Source: Candidatus Adamsella avium (GTDB lineage: Bacteria; Cyanobacteriota; Vampirovibrionia; Gastranaerophilales; CAJFVJ01). From it: a DNA stretch of 64,000 nucleotides. Position 1 is the first letter of the stretch, and each line of letters starts with the position of its first letter. The stretch covers positions 615,998-679,997 of the forward strand of contig CAJFVJ010000003.1 of assembly GCA_904420445.1 (NCBI GenBank). The letters run 5' to 3'. The notes under the pieces were generated by a model. That model had not been told where the DNA came from. It saw only the letters and a list, made by a program, of their open reading frames with translations, and made no database searches. This document shows positions 15,569 through 24,663 of this stretch, one piece after another. The position numbers and the translations under genes were made by a program.

Positions 15569-16672
15569 CTAAATTCCCAAAAACATCCTTGTATTTTTAA
15601 TATTCAACTTGAGAAGTATTGTTTTTGCTATATAAAGTATCAGCAAGCTGAGGGCGGTAACGCTCACAAGCCTCATTGACACCGTTGCAATAATACCGAG
15701 GTTTATCTCTGTCCCTGTCGGAGCATATAGCATAATATATTTTTTGAAGAAAGCTTTATCAAGCAAAATATTTATGTAATAGTGCACAAAAAATATCCCG
15801 AAGCTGTATTTTGCAAGGATATCAAAAGTTTTGTTTATGAATGCTTTGCTCTGTATAAAATTGTCATATCTCTTCAAAAGAGCCATAATTATCAAAGCAA
15901 GGACAAGTTTTGAAAATGTTGAAAGATGTATGTATGTTTCAGCCATAATGTTATATACAGACACTGCACTGAGCAGGACAAAAAGAGCACTCATTAAGAA
16001 AAGAGCTTTGTTTGATAAATCAATTTTATCCTTGTTCGCTGCAAAATACATTCCCGTCACATAAACTGATAAAAAGTGAAGAAAAGAACATGCTGCAATA
16101 TAAGGACTGTTCCCATCCGGTCGTTGAACAAGAAGAGTCATCAATAACAACAGAGGGATAGATTTGAACAGCAAACCTTTTTTCTCGAGAAACAACAATA
16201 CAGGTGCAAGAATAAAGAACACCGCCATCATCGGTATGAACCATGTCGGCAGATTGTGATAGTATCCGGTGCAGTAGAAGAGAAAGACCTGAATCCCTTT
16301 GTTAAATTCATGATAAGGGTTATCAACAGGATTGCAAAAGTACATGACATTTATTATCCCGGGGATTGATGTTATGAGATAAGGACATATTACATTATTC
16401 CATTTTTTTGAGAGATATGTCTGATACTCAAATTTATACGCAAGATGCTGGAATAAAAATCCAGAGATAAAAACAAAGAACACACTGCCGCTGCCCAAAA
16501 GCTCGGCAGAAATTGCACTCTGAAAAGATGTATTGTGCGAGAACAAAAGAGTATGTATTGCAACAATAGCAAGAATTGCAAAACCTCTGAAAACATTTAT
16601 ATAGTTCAACATTTGTTTTTTTGTCTGAGGTGTTTGCTGAAGAGTGTTTGTTTGTTCTGCTGATATACTCAT
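15569..16672 (-). CDS. Acyltransferase family 3 membrane protein (OafA/NodX type)
   Basis: 367 residues with about ten membrane segments. The N-terminal LNYINVFRGFAILAIVAIHT block matches the acyltransferase-3 signature, with the conserved Arg and His. The family transfers acyl groups (often acetyl) to surface glycans. It lies 9 bp after the sugar-phosphate transferase gene in the same operon, so O-acylation of the polysaccharide is the likely role. Start is supported by AGGGTAAG upstream. Confidence 0.87.
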   Translation of the reverse strand: MSISAEQTNTLQQTPQTKKQMLNYINVFRGFAILAIVAIHTLLFSHNTSFQSAISAELLGSGSVFFVFISGFLFQHLAYKFEYQTYLSKKWNNVICPYLITSIPGIINVMYFCNPVDNPYHEFNKGIQVFLFYCTGYYHNLPTWFIPMMAVFFILAPVLLFLEKKGLLFKSIPLLLLMTLLVQRPDGNSPYIAACSFLHFLSVYVTGMYFAANKDKIDLSNKALFLMSALFVLLSAVSVYNIMAETYIHLSTFSKLVLALIIMALLKRYDNFIQSKAFINKTFDILAKYSFGIFFVHYYINILLDKAFFKKYIMLYAPTGTEINLGIIATVSMRLVSVTALSLLILYIAKTILLKLNIKNTRMFLGI

Positions 16673-16681
16673 AATCTTACC

Positions 16682-18040
16682 CTAAGAATGTCTTCCGCTC
16701 AGAGCCAAACCGACGGCTTTGAGCAATATGCTTATTTCCCAGAAGATGTTTCTTTTCTTTATGTAATAGAAATCATATCTCAATTTTTCGGTGATGTCAT
16801 CTACCTGAACACAATGTCCCTGATTTATCTGCGCCCAGCCTGTCCACCCGGGTTTTATCCAGTGGCGTCTATTGTAGAAGGGAATTTCTTTTTCATATTT
16901 TCTTACAAAATCTTCGAACTCTGCTCTCGGACCGACAATGCTCATTTCTCCCTTGAGGATATTTATCATCTGAGGAATTTCATCGAAACGGGCTTTTCTT
17001 ACCCATTTGCAAAAAGGTATAACTCTCTCATCTTCAGTATTACCCTTATCCACCATGCCCGCTTTATCGGCATTCATACACATAGTTCTGATTTTATACA
17101 GTTTGAAAGGTTTTCCTCCCTTACCTATTCTTGGCTGGGTATAGATTATCGGTCCTCCGTCGTGGAGTTTTACGCCTATTGCAATAATCAAAAGAACAGG
17201 CATGGTTACCGTTAAAATAATTGACGCCGCTATGATATCATAGATTCTTTTGAGCACATCATAAACAGGTCTTTGAGTACTTGTAAAATTGTACATAAAC
17301 CAGTCAGGAGTAATTGATTGTACGGGAATTTTGAATGCAATTTTTTCATAAAACGAAGGCATTTTCCATATAGAAACACCCTGCGGCACGCATTCCGATA
17401 TATCCATAAGTGTCTGATAATCAGGTTCATGCCTGATAGCAACAATGATAATTTTTATATTGTATTCAGGAATTATTTTGTGCAAATCTGCTGTTTTCCC
17501 AAGAACATTTATTCCACGGTAGACAAGATTTGCCTTATTTGCATCATTATCAACAAACCCTTTAAGATTGAATTTCAGGACAGGTCTTTTGAGTATTTCA
17601 TCCGCCATCAATTTGCCGATTTCTCCGGCACCGATAATCAAAACGTTTGTATCGGGTTTGATATGCTTTCGATGCCAGTAAAATAATGTCCTGAACAATG
17701 ATATCAAAAGAAAAACAAGTGCTGTTTCACTCAACAGAAATTTGAACACCGTTCTGTTTTGAACATGAAACATAAGCAGCATAATACATACGGGCATGGC
17801 GGATAGAACAAGCCCCTCGATGAGAAGATAAGAATCTTTTAAGAAGAAGTTATATGTTCTTATTTTGTAATATCCCTTGAGAAACAGAACATACAATCCT
17901 ATCAAAGTGAGTCCAGCAACTGTCAGCCATTTGTATTCATCAGGGAGAGATATTTTCTGATACAGAAAAAGCGAAGAAAACAGAAAAATCAACATGTCTG
18001 TGAATAACAAAACATAGACAGATTTTGAGAATATTTTCAT
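16682..18040 (-). CDS. Undecaprenyl-phosphate sugar phosphotransferase (WbaP/PHPT family)
   Basis: 452 residues. Four N-terminal membrane segments come first, then a Rossmann-like CoA-binding-type domain (NVLIIGAGEIGKLMADEI near 150). A fifth membrane segment near 280 and the bacterial sugar transferase domain follow (KLYKIRTMCMNAD; DEIPQMINILKGEMSIVGPR; KPGWTGWAQIN). This is the full length and domain order of the family that loads the first sugar-1-phosphate onto undecaprenyl phosphate. The exact sugar is unknown. AAGGAAA precedes the ATG. Confidence 0.92.
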   Translation of the reverse strand: MKIFSKSVYVLLFTDMLIFLFSSLFLYQKISLPDEYKWLTVAGLTLIGLYVLFLKGYYKIRTYNFFLKDSYLLIEGLVLSAMPVCIMLLMFHVQNRTVFKFLLSETALVFLLISLFRTLFYWHRKHIKPDTNVLIIGAGEIGKLMADEILKRPVLKFNLKGFVDNDANKANLVYRGINVLGKTADLHKIIPEYNIKIIIVAIRHEPDYQTLMDISECVPQGVSIWKMPSFYEKIAFKIPVQSITPDWFMYNFTSTQRPVYDVLKRIYDIIAASIILTVTMPVLLIIAIGVKLHDGGPIIYTQPRIGKGGKPFKLYKIRTMCMNADKAGMVDKGNTEDERVIPFCKWVRKARFDEIPQMINILKGEMSIVGPRAEFEDFVRKYEKEIPFYNRRHWIKPGWTGWAQINQGHCVQVDDITEKLRYDFYYIKKRNIFWEISILLKAVGLALSGRHS

Positions 18041-18077
18041 CGCTTTTTCCTTATATCCGAATATTTATTAAATTAAC

Positions 18078-19655
18078 CTACTTTGCAGAGGAGGCAAGTT
18101 CTTTTTGCTCCTCATCTTTCAGATGGCTGATGTCTTTGCCGCAGTGGCAGCCGCCTGCTTTTTCACACCCGCCGTGGACTCCTCCCTGAGGAACCTGTCT
18201 GCTGCAGAGGATTTCTCTGTCATGATAATATTCGCCTTCGAGAGGGAAGATTGTCATATAAAAGTCATTAGCCCACTCTTCATCCATAATTTCCTTTACA
18301 TTGCAAGAGTAGCAGTCAATTTTCTTCATTATCTCAGGATTGGTCAGATAATCAGCAGCGCCCTTGTGTGTTTCATACGGTTGAAATTCTTTATAATACT
18401 GTCTCAACACTTCAGGGTGGTCAACTATCATGCATGGTCTGAGCATGTTCCCGTCATAAGGAATGTTCTTTCTGATTGCTTTCATAAAAGGAGCAGCAAG
18501 CGCTTCTGTCAGAGTGCAGTTGTTAACATTGTGAGTGGCAAGGTGAACAAAAGTGCACGGTTCAACATCACCTTTCGGGTTTACGTGGATATATTGTCTT
18601 CCGCCTGCTATGCACCCCATCATCTCCGGTCCGTCACCCCAGAAGTCTACAGTAAACATAGGCAGAGTATTCCTTGCATTGTAGACCGCTTTTTTGATTT
18701 GATTTCTCTGGTTTGCATCAGGTACAAGGTCCACATTCGGGCTTTCGCCGATTGGCACATAATGGAAGAACCAGCTCCAGAGAACACCCTTGTCGCTCAG
18801 CATCTGCATAAATTCATCGGATGTGACATCATCAGTGTTTTCTCTTGTTGCTGTAATGCTTGCGCCGAAGAAGATGCCGGCTTTTTTGAGCTTGTCCATC
18901 TTTTCCATAACCATATCAAAGCAGCCTTCGCCTCTGATTGCGTCGTTTTGTTCTTTCCATCCGCCGAGAGAGAACATCGGGTGGACGTTTCCGAGTTTTT
19001 GAAGACGTTCTATTGTCTTATCAGTCAGAAGAGAGCCGTTTGTAAATGTTATGAAAGCGCAATCGGGAAACTCTTCTGCCAGTTCAAGAAACTCCGGTCT
19101 TGCAAAAGGTTCGCCGCCGACAACCGGTATCATATGGATACCCATTTCATCTCTTGCTTCTTTGAATATCTGGCGCCATTTTTCTTTTGATAAATCTTCT
19201 CTTACGTCATATTCATGCGCCCAGCACCCTTTGCAGTGGAAGTTGCATTTCTTTGTAATGCTTGCAAGAAGCACTGTAGGAGGAAAGAAACCGTTTTTCT
19301 CATTGAACGCAGCTCTTTTCCTCTGGTTATCTCCGTAGTAGCCATGGACAAAGAAGTTCATAATCCATTTATCCCTGCAATTCGGGTGTAGTTCGTTGAT
19401 AATTTTCTCCCACCACAGAAGATGAGGATGGTCTGTTTTGAACAGCCATTGCATTCTTCTGGCATGGCGTTTTGAGCCTTCCGAGCCCGCTATTTTTTCA
19501 AATATTTTGGCAAGTTTTATCAGATTATTTTTACTGTCTTTGCCTACGTAGTTCAATATATGGTGAATTGCAATTTCCTGACATTTCAGTTTGAATTTGT
19601 CAAAACGCCCCATGGTTTTGACTTCCCACATTTTGTCCTGTTTTTGAACTCTCAA
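18078..19655 (-). CDS. Radical SAM protein with Cys-rich C-terminus, TTG start
   Basis: 525 residues from TTG 19655, chosen because AGGAG at 19667-19663 lies 7 nt before it; an earlier in-frame TTG (19673) has no such site. The core has the SAM-cluster motif in KKCNFHCKGCWA (CxxxCxxC) and VVGGEPFARPEF. Further Cys residues at GCIAGG, EPCTF, RPCMIVDH and IDCYSCNVKE suggest auxiliary clusters. The C-terminus has CEKAGGCHCGKD. About 110 extra N-terminal residues precede the radical SAM domain. The substrate is unknown. It sits directly upstream of the WbaP-like/acyltransferase pair, so polysaccharide or lipid modification is a guess. Confidence 0.82.
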   Translation of the reverse strand: MRVQKQDKMWEVKTMGRFDKFKLKCQEIAIHHILNYVGKDSKNNLIKLAKIFEKIAGSEGSKRHARRMQWLFKTDHPHLLWWEKIINELHPNCRDKWIMNFFVHGYYGDNQRKRAAFNEKNGFFPPTVLLASITKKCNFHCKGCWAHEYDVREDLSKEKWRQIFKEARDEMGIHMIPVVGGEPFARPEFLELAEEFPDCAFITFTNGSLLTDKTIERLQKLGNVHPMFSLGGWKEQNDAIRGEGCFDMVMEKMDKLKKAGIFFGASITATRENTDDVTSDEFMQMLSDKGVLWSWFFHYVPIGESPNVDLVPDANQRNQIKKAVYNARNTLPMFTVDFWGDGPEMMGCIAGGRQYIHVNPKGDVEPCTFVHLATHNVNNCTLTEALAAPFMKAIRKNIPYDGNMLRPCMIVDHPEVLRQYYKEFQPYETHKGAADYLTNPEIMKKIDCYSCNVKEIMDEEWANDFYMTIFPLEGEYYHDREILCSRQVPQGGVHGGCEKAGGCHCGKDISHLKDEEQKELASSAK

Positions 19656-19781
19656 TTTCTTTCTCCTCTGCAAATCTTTGTAAATATATAAAATCTTTTT
19701 TAATTAAACTTTAAAGGAAATCTTGCAGCAAGTTTTTTTTGTGATTTAATTAAATATTATTAAAGGAATGTGACGTCATCC

Positions 19782-20642
19782 ATGAAAAAAATTCTTGTAG
19801 TATTCAACTCCCGCTCAGGCAGGCAGAAAGCTTTTTCTTATAAGAGAATTATCTTCAAAAGATTCAAAGAAGAGGGTATTGCGTTTAAATTCATTTATAT
19901 CAGCCTGCTTCCTCTTATAAAAGATATTGAAAAATATGACACCATTGTTGCAGTAGGCGGCGATGGCACAGTGCTCGGGGTGTTGCCTTATATTGTTAAC
20001 AGCTCAAGAAAGCTCGGGATAATTCCTTGCGGCACCGCTAATTTGTTTGCGGAAGGTTTGTTGATACCTTCAAACATCAACAAAGCGCTTGATATAATTC
20101 TTTCTGACAAGACCTCAGACATCGACATCGGCAAAGCTGATAACCAGTATTTCTCTTTGAGGGTCGGTCTCGGGTATGATGCTGATATTATCAACGGTGC
20201 CAAAACAGGTTTGAAGAACAAGATTGGTTATCTGGCTTACTTTTTGCAGGGGATTATCAGCTTGTTCAAACTCAACAGAAAGACTTATAAAATAAAAATC
20301 GACGGACGGGAAATTATTGTTAATGCAAGTTCTGTGATTATTTCAAATGCAGGCAATATGTTCAAAAATTTGTTCACGGTGGCTCCAAAAGGTGCTGTTG
20401 ATGATGGTAAGTTAGATATATTTATTCTCTGCGCAAAGAATTTTCTTGATTTTGTCGAAGTGTTTATGCAGATTTTATTCGGATTTCATCATCCGAACTC
20501 CAAAGTTATGTATGCACAGGCCGCTACCGTATCGATTGTTGTTGAAGATGAGTCTTTGCACATCGATGGAGAAAATCGCAAGCTTCCGCATAATTTGAAT
20601 ATATCCGTTCTTCCTGAAGCGGTAAAAGTCTTTGTACCGTAG
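19782..20642 (+). CDS. Diacylglycerol kinase-family lipid kinase (YegS/DgkB type)
   Basis: About 286 residues. The nucleotide-binding GGDGT motif is present (VAVGGDGTVLGVL), as are GIIPCGTANLFA and a FSLRVGLGYDADII segment, as in YegS/BmrU/DgkB. The C-terminal DESLHIDGENRKLP is the usual last conserved block (IDGE). It phosphorylates lipid diacylglycerol or a related alcohol at the membrane surface. The start is ambiguous: GTG 19770 lies 2 nt after AAAGGA, while ATG 19782 fits the family N-terminus (MKKILVVFNSRSG). It is divergent from the radical SAM gene. Confidence 0.88.
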   Translation: MKKILVVFNSRSGRQKAFSYKRIIFKRFKEEGIAFKFIYISLLPLIKDIEKYDTIVAVGGDGTVLGVLPYIVNSSRKLGIIPCGTANLFAEGLLIPSNINKALDIILSDKTSDIDIGKADNQYFSLRVGLGYDADIINGAKTGLKNKIGYLAYFLQGIISLFKLNRKTYKIKIDGREIIVNASSVIISNAGNMFKNLFTVAPKGAVDDGKLDIFILCAKNFLDFVEVFMQILFGFHHPNSKVMYAQAATVSIVVEDESLHIDGENRKLPHNLNISVLPEAVKVFVP

Positions 20643-20763
20643 GATGACAGCGCTTTGTTCAGAATGACTGTATGCTTATGTCTTCTTGTGCGCAGGCGGA
20701 GGAACTCTGAAAAGTCGCACAGCGCCTCAGCGTTTCAACAAAAAAATTCCGATTTTGCAGAAG
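20643..20763. repeat. Inverted-orientation copy of the dispersed intergenic repeat
   Basis: The section GGAACTCTG ... CAGCGTTTC (20701-20736) and the following TTCCGATTTTG correspond, in reverse complement, to the module at 38546-38581 and 45943-45978. Non-coding. Confidence 0.65.
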
Positions 20764-20864
20764 GTTTGAGAAAATTATATTGTTTTAGATTTGTGCGCAG
20801 AATGATGTATAAAAATTTTGTTAAAATATTTTGATATTTTGTATAAAACACATCTTGTTAAAAG

Positions 20865-20870
20865 TATAAT
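20865..20870 (+). promoter_or_regulatory. Probable -10 element of the gmhA operon
   Basis: A perfect TATAAT 29 nt before the preferred ATG at 20899, with no good -35 at 16-18 bp. It would start the RNA at about 20877 and leave a 22-nt leader with GAGGGCAGG before the gene. Confidence 0.45.
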
Positions 20871-20898
20871 TGATACAACCGTAAACAACGAGGGCAGG

Positions 20899-21477
20899 AT
20901 GAATATTAACAGCTATATAGAAGAGTCAATCAGCTCAAAGAAGAAAATTCTTGAGAACAAAACAATCACTGCAACAATTCAAAAAATATCAGATATAATC
21001 ATAGAAGCTTATGAGCAGGGTAAAAAAGTTCTCCTCGCCGGTAATGGTGGTTCTGCCGCTGACGCACAGCATATTGCCTGCGAGCTTGTATCAAAATTCC
21101 ACTTTGATAGAGCAGCACTGAGCGCCTTTGCTCTGACGACAAACACCTCCGTTCTTACCGCGATAGCAAATGATTACGGCTACGAACATGTTTTCTCAAG
21201 ACAAATTCAGGCAAACGGACAAAGTGGGGATGTATTCATTGCCCTCTCGACCTCCGGAAATTCCAAAAACATACTCAAAGCCCTTGATGAAGCAAAGTTA
21301 AAAGGAATGATAACAGTAGGACTCTCTGGGGAAAAATGCGGTCTTATGGATGAAAAATGCGACTACCTCATCAAAATCCCCTCATCCTGCACGCCTGTAA
21401 TCCAGGAATCACATATTATGATAGGGCACATTATCTGTGCTCTTGTAGAGAAGGAAATTTTCGGCGATGAAAACTAA
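20899..21477 (+). CDS. gmhA: Phosphoheptose isomerase (SIS domain)
   Basis: 192 residues from ATG 20899; an in-frame extension of 27 codons upstream is out of line with the family length and lacks a binding site. The SIS fold motifs LLAGNGGSAADAQHIA and ALSTSGNSKNILKAL are typical of GmhA, which converts sedoheptulose 7-phosphate to D-glycero-D-manno-heptose 7-phosphate. C-terminal EIFG is near the usual end. No HldE/GmhB is in the window. It overlaps the PAP2 gene by 11 bp and probably serves the surface-glycan programme. Confidence 0.88.
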   Translation: MNINSYIEESISSKKKILENKTITATIQKISDIIIEAYEQGKKVLLAGNGGSAADAQHIACELVSKFHFDRAALSAFALTTNTSVLTAIANDYGYEHVFSRQIQANGQSGDVFIALSTSGNSKNILKALDEAKLKGMITVGLSGEKCGLMDEKCDYLIKIPSSCTPVIQESHIMIGHIICALVEKEIFGDEN

Positions 21478-22111
21478 AAAAGAATACATAATAATGATAA
21501 TATGCGCCGCTGTATTTGCTATCACTGCACTCTGTGCTTTGTTTGTACCCGCTGTCACAAGTGTTGACCTGAGTATAATCCATTTTGTGCAAAATTTTCT
21601 TTCAGCAATTCCTTCAGAAATTCCCGCAACATTTACCAAACTAGGCAGCAGCGGCAAGCTGACAACTTTTGTTATTGCAATCGGGATAATTTTGATTCTT
21701 TTCAGAAAATATCAAAACGCCGTCATCTTCCTGTGCGGGATGCCTTTTGTCTATGCGTTCTATAAGTTTTTGAAAATATGCTTTGAACGCCCCCGTCCTC
21801 CTGTAGATATGCGGCTTGTCGAGGCATCAAACTTCAGCTTCCCGTCAGGACACAGCACAATGAGCATGATGTTCTACGGATTTTTGATTTATTTTGCATA
21901 CAAGTTTATAAAAAATAAGATATTAAGAAATGTGATAATTACATTTCTATGTTTAACAATCTTATCAATAGGCTTTACCCGTATCTGGCTTGGTGTTCAC
22001 TACCCGAGTGATATTTTGGGCGGTTTTTCTCTCGGTTTGTTCTGGTTGAGTCTGTTCGTTGTTTTGGATAAGATTGATTGGAAGAAGGCAGTCAAGAAAA
22101 ATGATGGCTAA
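21467..22111 (+). CDS. PAP2-family membrane phosphatase
   Basis: 214 residues, about five to six membrane segments. All three PAP2 motifs are present: KxxxxxxRP (KICFERPRPP), PSGH (FSFPSGHSTMS) and SRxxxxxH-D-like (TRIWLGVHYPSDILGG). Such enzymes dephosphorylate undecaprenyl pyrophosphate or phosphatidic acid derivatives. Following gmhA and preceding glycosyltransferases, recycling of the undecaprenyl carrier is plausible. It starts 11 bp inside gmhA. Confidence 0.88.
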   Translation: MKTKKEYIIMIICAAVFAITALCALFVPAVTSVDLSIIHFVQNFLSAIPSEIPATFTKLGSSGKLTTFVIAIGIILILFRKYQNAVIFLCGMPFVYAFYKFLKICFERPRPPVDMRLVEASNFSFPSGHSTMSMMFYGFLIYFAYKFIKNKILRNVIITFLCLTILSIGFTRIWLGVHYPSDILGGFSLGLFWLSLFVVLDKIDWKKAVKKNDG

Positions 22112-22116
22112 GAGAG

Positions 22117-23223
22117 ATGAGTGAAAAAACAAAAGTTACCCATATTACAAGATATGCTTATCCACATATAGGCGGTATAGAAGCTGTTATCTCTCAAATA
22201 AATGAAAGTCTGCCTGATGAACTGTTTGAAAAAGAAGTTATTTGTTGTTCAAATACAGAAAAGTCTTCAATTGAAAAAGGAGTAAAATATAATCGTTGCA
22301 AATTTTTATTTGAGTTTGCAGCAAATACAATATCTCCAGAATTTATATGGAAATTATCACGAGTAAACACTGATATACTGCATTATCATATGCCATTTAT
22401 TTTTGCTGTAATTGCTCATTTTATTGCAAGACCCAAATATAAAAAACTATATATTACATATCATGGTGCAATTGTTGGCTATGATAAATATATGCGACCT
22501 TTTTGGGGAATATATAAACATTTTTATAAAATAGCAGATAAAATTCATGTATTATCTCCAACAATTATAAATAGTGACCCTATATTATCTGAGAATAAAG
22601 AAAAATGTGAAATAGTGCCTTATGGTGTTGATTTAAAATTAGATTATAATCAAGAAGAAGTTAATAAAATAAAAGAAAAATATAAAAATAAAAAAATTAT
22701 TTTGGCTATAGGAAGATTTGTTAAAGCTAAAGGTTTTTCTTATTTAATTCAAGCAATGCAAAATGTAGAAGAAGCTTTTTTATTAATTATTGGAGATGGA
22801 CCATTAAAAAAAGACTTTGAAAGTTATATTAATGAAAATAACCTAAAAGATAAAGTTATTTTGTTGGGTTCTATTTCAGATAAAAAAACAAAAAATAATT
22901 ATATACAAGCAAGTGATATTTTTGTATCTTCATCGCAACAAGAATCTTTTGGAATTGTTTTATTAGAAGCAATGCGCTTGGGCAAACCTATAATAAATAC
23001 AAATTTAGGAACTGGTGTGAATTATGTATCAATTCATAACGAAACAGGCATAACTGTTGAACCAAAAGATTCCGAGGAATTAGCTAATGCAATGAATAAA
23101 TTAATACAAGATAATAGTTTAAGCATAATTTTAGGACAAAATTCAAGAAAAAGAGTAGAGAATATATTTAGTTTTGACTTAATTAAGGACAGATATAAAA
23201 ATTTATATGATTTTAGGGAATAA
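22117..23223 (+). CDS. GT4-family glycosyltransferase (GT-B fold)
   Basis: 368 residues. HIGGIEAVI at residues 17-25 is the N-terminal glycine-rich loop. The C-terminal donor site is SSSQQESFGIVLLEAMRLGKPII (the E-x7-E motif). A NIGRF-equivalent strand (ILAIGRFVKAKGF) is also present. It acts at the inner face of the cytoplasmic membrane on a lipid-linked glycan. From this gene on, base composition drops sharply and codons shift to TTA/ATA/AAT, marking the left edge of an AT-rich cassette. ATG is 5 bp after the PAP2 stop. Confidence 0.9.
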   Translation: MSEKTKVTHITRYAYPHIGGIEAVISQINESLPDELFEKEVICCSNTEKSSIEKGVKYNRCKFLFEFAANTISPEFIWKLSRVNTDILHYHMPFIFAVIAHFIARPKYKKLYITYHGAIVGYDKYMRPFWGIYKHFYKIADKIHVLSPTIINSDPILSENKEKCEIVPYGVDLKLDYNQEEVNKIKEKYKNKKIILAIGRFVKAKGFSYLIQAMQNVEEAFLLIIGDGPLKKDFESYINENNLKDKVILLGSISDKKTKNNYIQASDIFVSSSQQESFGIVLLEAMRLGKPIINTNLGTGVNYVSIHNETGITVEPKDSEELANAMNKLIQDNSLSIILGQNSRKRVENIFSFDLIKDRYKNLYDFRE

Positions 23224-24616
23224 TAAGTTGCATCTTTTGATAAAAAATAAAAACATATTAATATATTTAAGTTTGATAACTATTTTTCTTCTTTTAACTA
23301 TTTCTTTTTTATTAGAAATTACTGATCTAGATTTAGTAGTATTACCATTTGGAATATATTTTCTAATAACTATATTTTTATTTGCAGTTCTAAACTATTT
23401 TGTAAACGATAAATTTGTTTCAAAAATATTTTTATTATCGATATTATTCCACTTTATTTTTATTTTATTTTGGCATATTTTTAAATATTACTTGTTAGGT
23501 TATAACTTACCGACAAATAACTCATTTACTCCATTTACTATTGATAACGATGGAGTTTTATACCATTCTTTAGGAAGTTATGTTGCAAAGAATTTTTCAC
23601 TGACGACATTTTCGGAACATTTAACAGGAGGAGTTTTCCCTAAAATTACAGGCATATTATATCATTTTTTTGGAACTAACCCATTTTTACCTTGTTTACT
23701 TAACTGTTTTATTTCTGGATTTACTGCAATTTTTATTTATTTAATTGGTAAAAACACTTTAGAAAATAAACAAATTGCCAAAATATATTCTGTATTATCT
23801 ATATTAACATTTGCTCATGTTATGAATACTTCTGTTTTAATACGAGATGCTTATATAACACTTTTCATGTATTCATCAATATATTTGTCATTTTTATTTT
23901 TCAAATCTAAAAATATTTTCTTCTTACCTCTAACGTTAATAAGTTTATTTTTATTATATTTGTTTAGACCTTATGCTTCTTACATTTTGATATCAGCATT
24001 TTTTGTAGCATTTATTTTATGTAGTTTAAAAGGAACCTACAAAAACAATAGAATAAAAACTTCCAAGTTTTCTTTAATATTATATATACTATTACCCATA
24101 TTAATAGTTACGTTCCTCTTTATTCTAAAATATTTTTTAAATTCAATTACTCTTTTAAAAAGTATTTCAGTTGAATCTTTAATTGAAATAAGAGAAACAG
24201 CTTATCAAACAGGAGCAGCAGAAGTATCAATTGATTTTGGGGCATTATATAGCAAATTTTTCTTATTACCCTTTATAATAGGATATATTTACTTATTCTT
24301 AGCACCATTTCCTTGGGAATGGATATATGCAACAAGAATCGTTTATGTTTTTGATATGTTAATGTTATATTTTATGTTGCCATCATTTTTTAAAAATATA
24401 AAATTGGTGTTTATTGAAAAAAAATATTTATTATTTTCTATATTATTATCAATAATCTTTATGTTTAGTATTTATTGCATTACTTTAGGAAATACTGGAG
24501 CAATTCATAGACTAAGAGGTCCATTTATTCCTATGATTTACTTAATTGCAATGTTAAAACCTAATAAACTATTAAAAAAATTTATTCTATCTATTATTAA
24601 CTACAAAATCATATAA
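23207..24616 (+). CDS. Polytopic membrane protein, candidate glycan polymerase or lipid-linked GT
   Basis: 469 residues with about eleven hydrophobic segments. The first large outside loop carries FTIDNDGVLYHSLGSYVAK, an acidic pair after early membrane segments as in GT-C (GT39/83) transferases. Another loop has RDAYITLF. In an O-antigen/capsule cassette that otherwise has Wzx- and Wzz-like genes, this is the best Wzy polymerase candidate. GT-C glycosyltransferase is the alternative. It starts 17 bp inside the upstream GT4 gene. The base composition is strongly AT-rich. Confidence 0.65.
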   Translation: MILGNNKLHLLIKNKNILIYLSLITIFLLLTISFLLEITDLDLVVLPFGIYFLITIFLFAVLNYFVNDKFVSKIFLLSILFHFIFILFWHIFKYYLLGYNLPTNNSFTPFTIDNDGVLYHSLGSYVAKNFSLTTFSEHLTGGVFPKITGILYHFFGTNPFLPCLLNCFISGFTAIFIYLIGKNTLENKQIAKIYSVLSILTFAHVMNTSVLIRDAYITLFMYSSIYLSFLFFKSKNIFFLPLTLISLFLLYLFRPYASYILISAFFVAFILCSLKGTYKNNRIKTSKFSLILYILLPILIVTFLFILKYFLNSITLLKSISVESLIEIRETAYQTGAAEVSIDFGALYSKFFLLPFIIGYIYLFLAPFPWEWIYATRIVYVFDMLMLYFMLPSFFKNIKLVFIEKKYLLFSILLSIIFMFSIYCITLGNTGAIHRLRGPFIPMIYLIAMLKPNKLLKKFILSIINYKII

Positions 24617-24663
24617 AAGCTATAAATATAAAGAATATAAATAAAAATAAAGGAAAAATAATT

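Noticed and set aside
16688-17215. 175-codon plus-strand frame
   Set aside because: Antisense shadow of the sugar-phosphate transferase.
18105-19190. 361-codon plus-strand frame
   Set aside because: Antisense to the radical SAM gene, whose motifs are clear; no domain and no ribosome-binding site.
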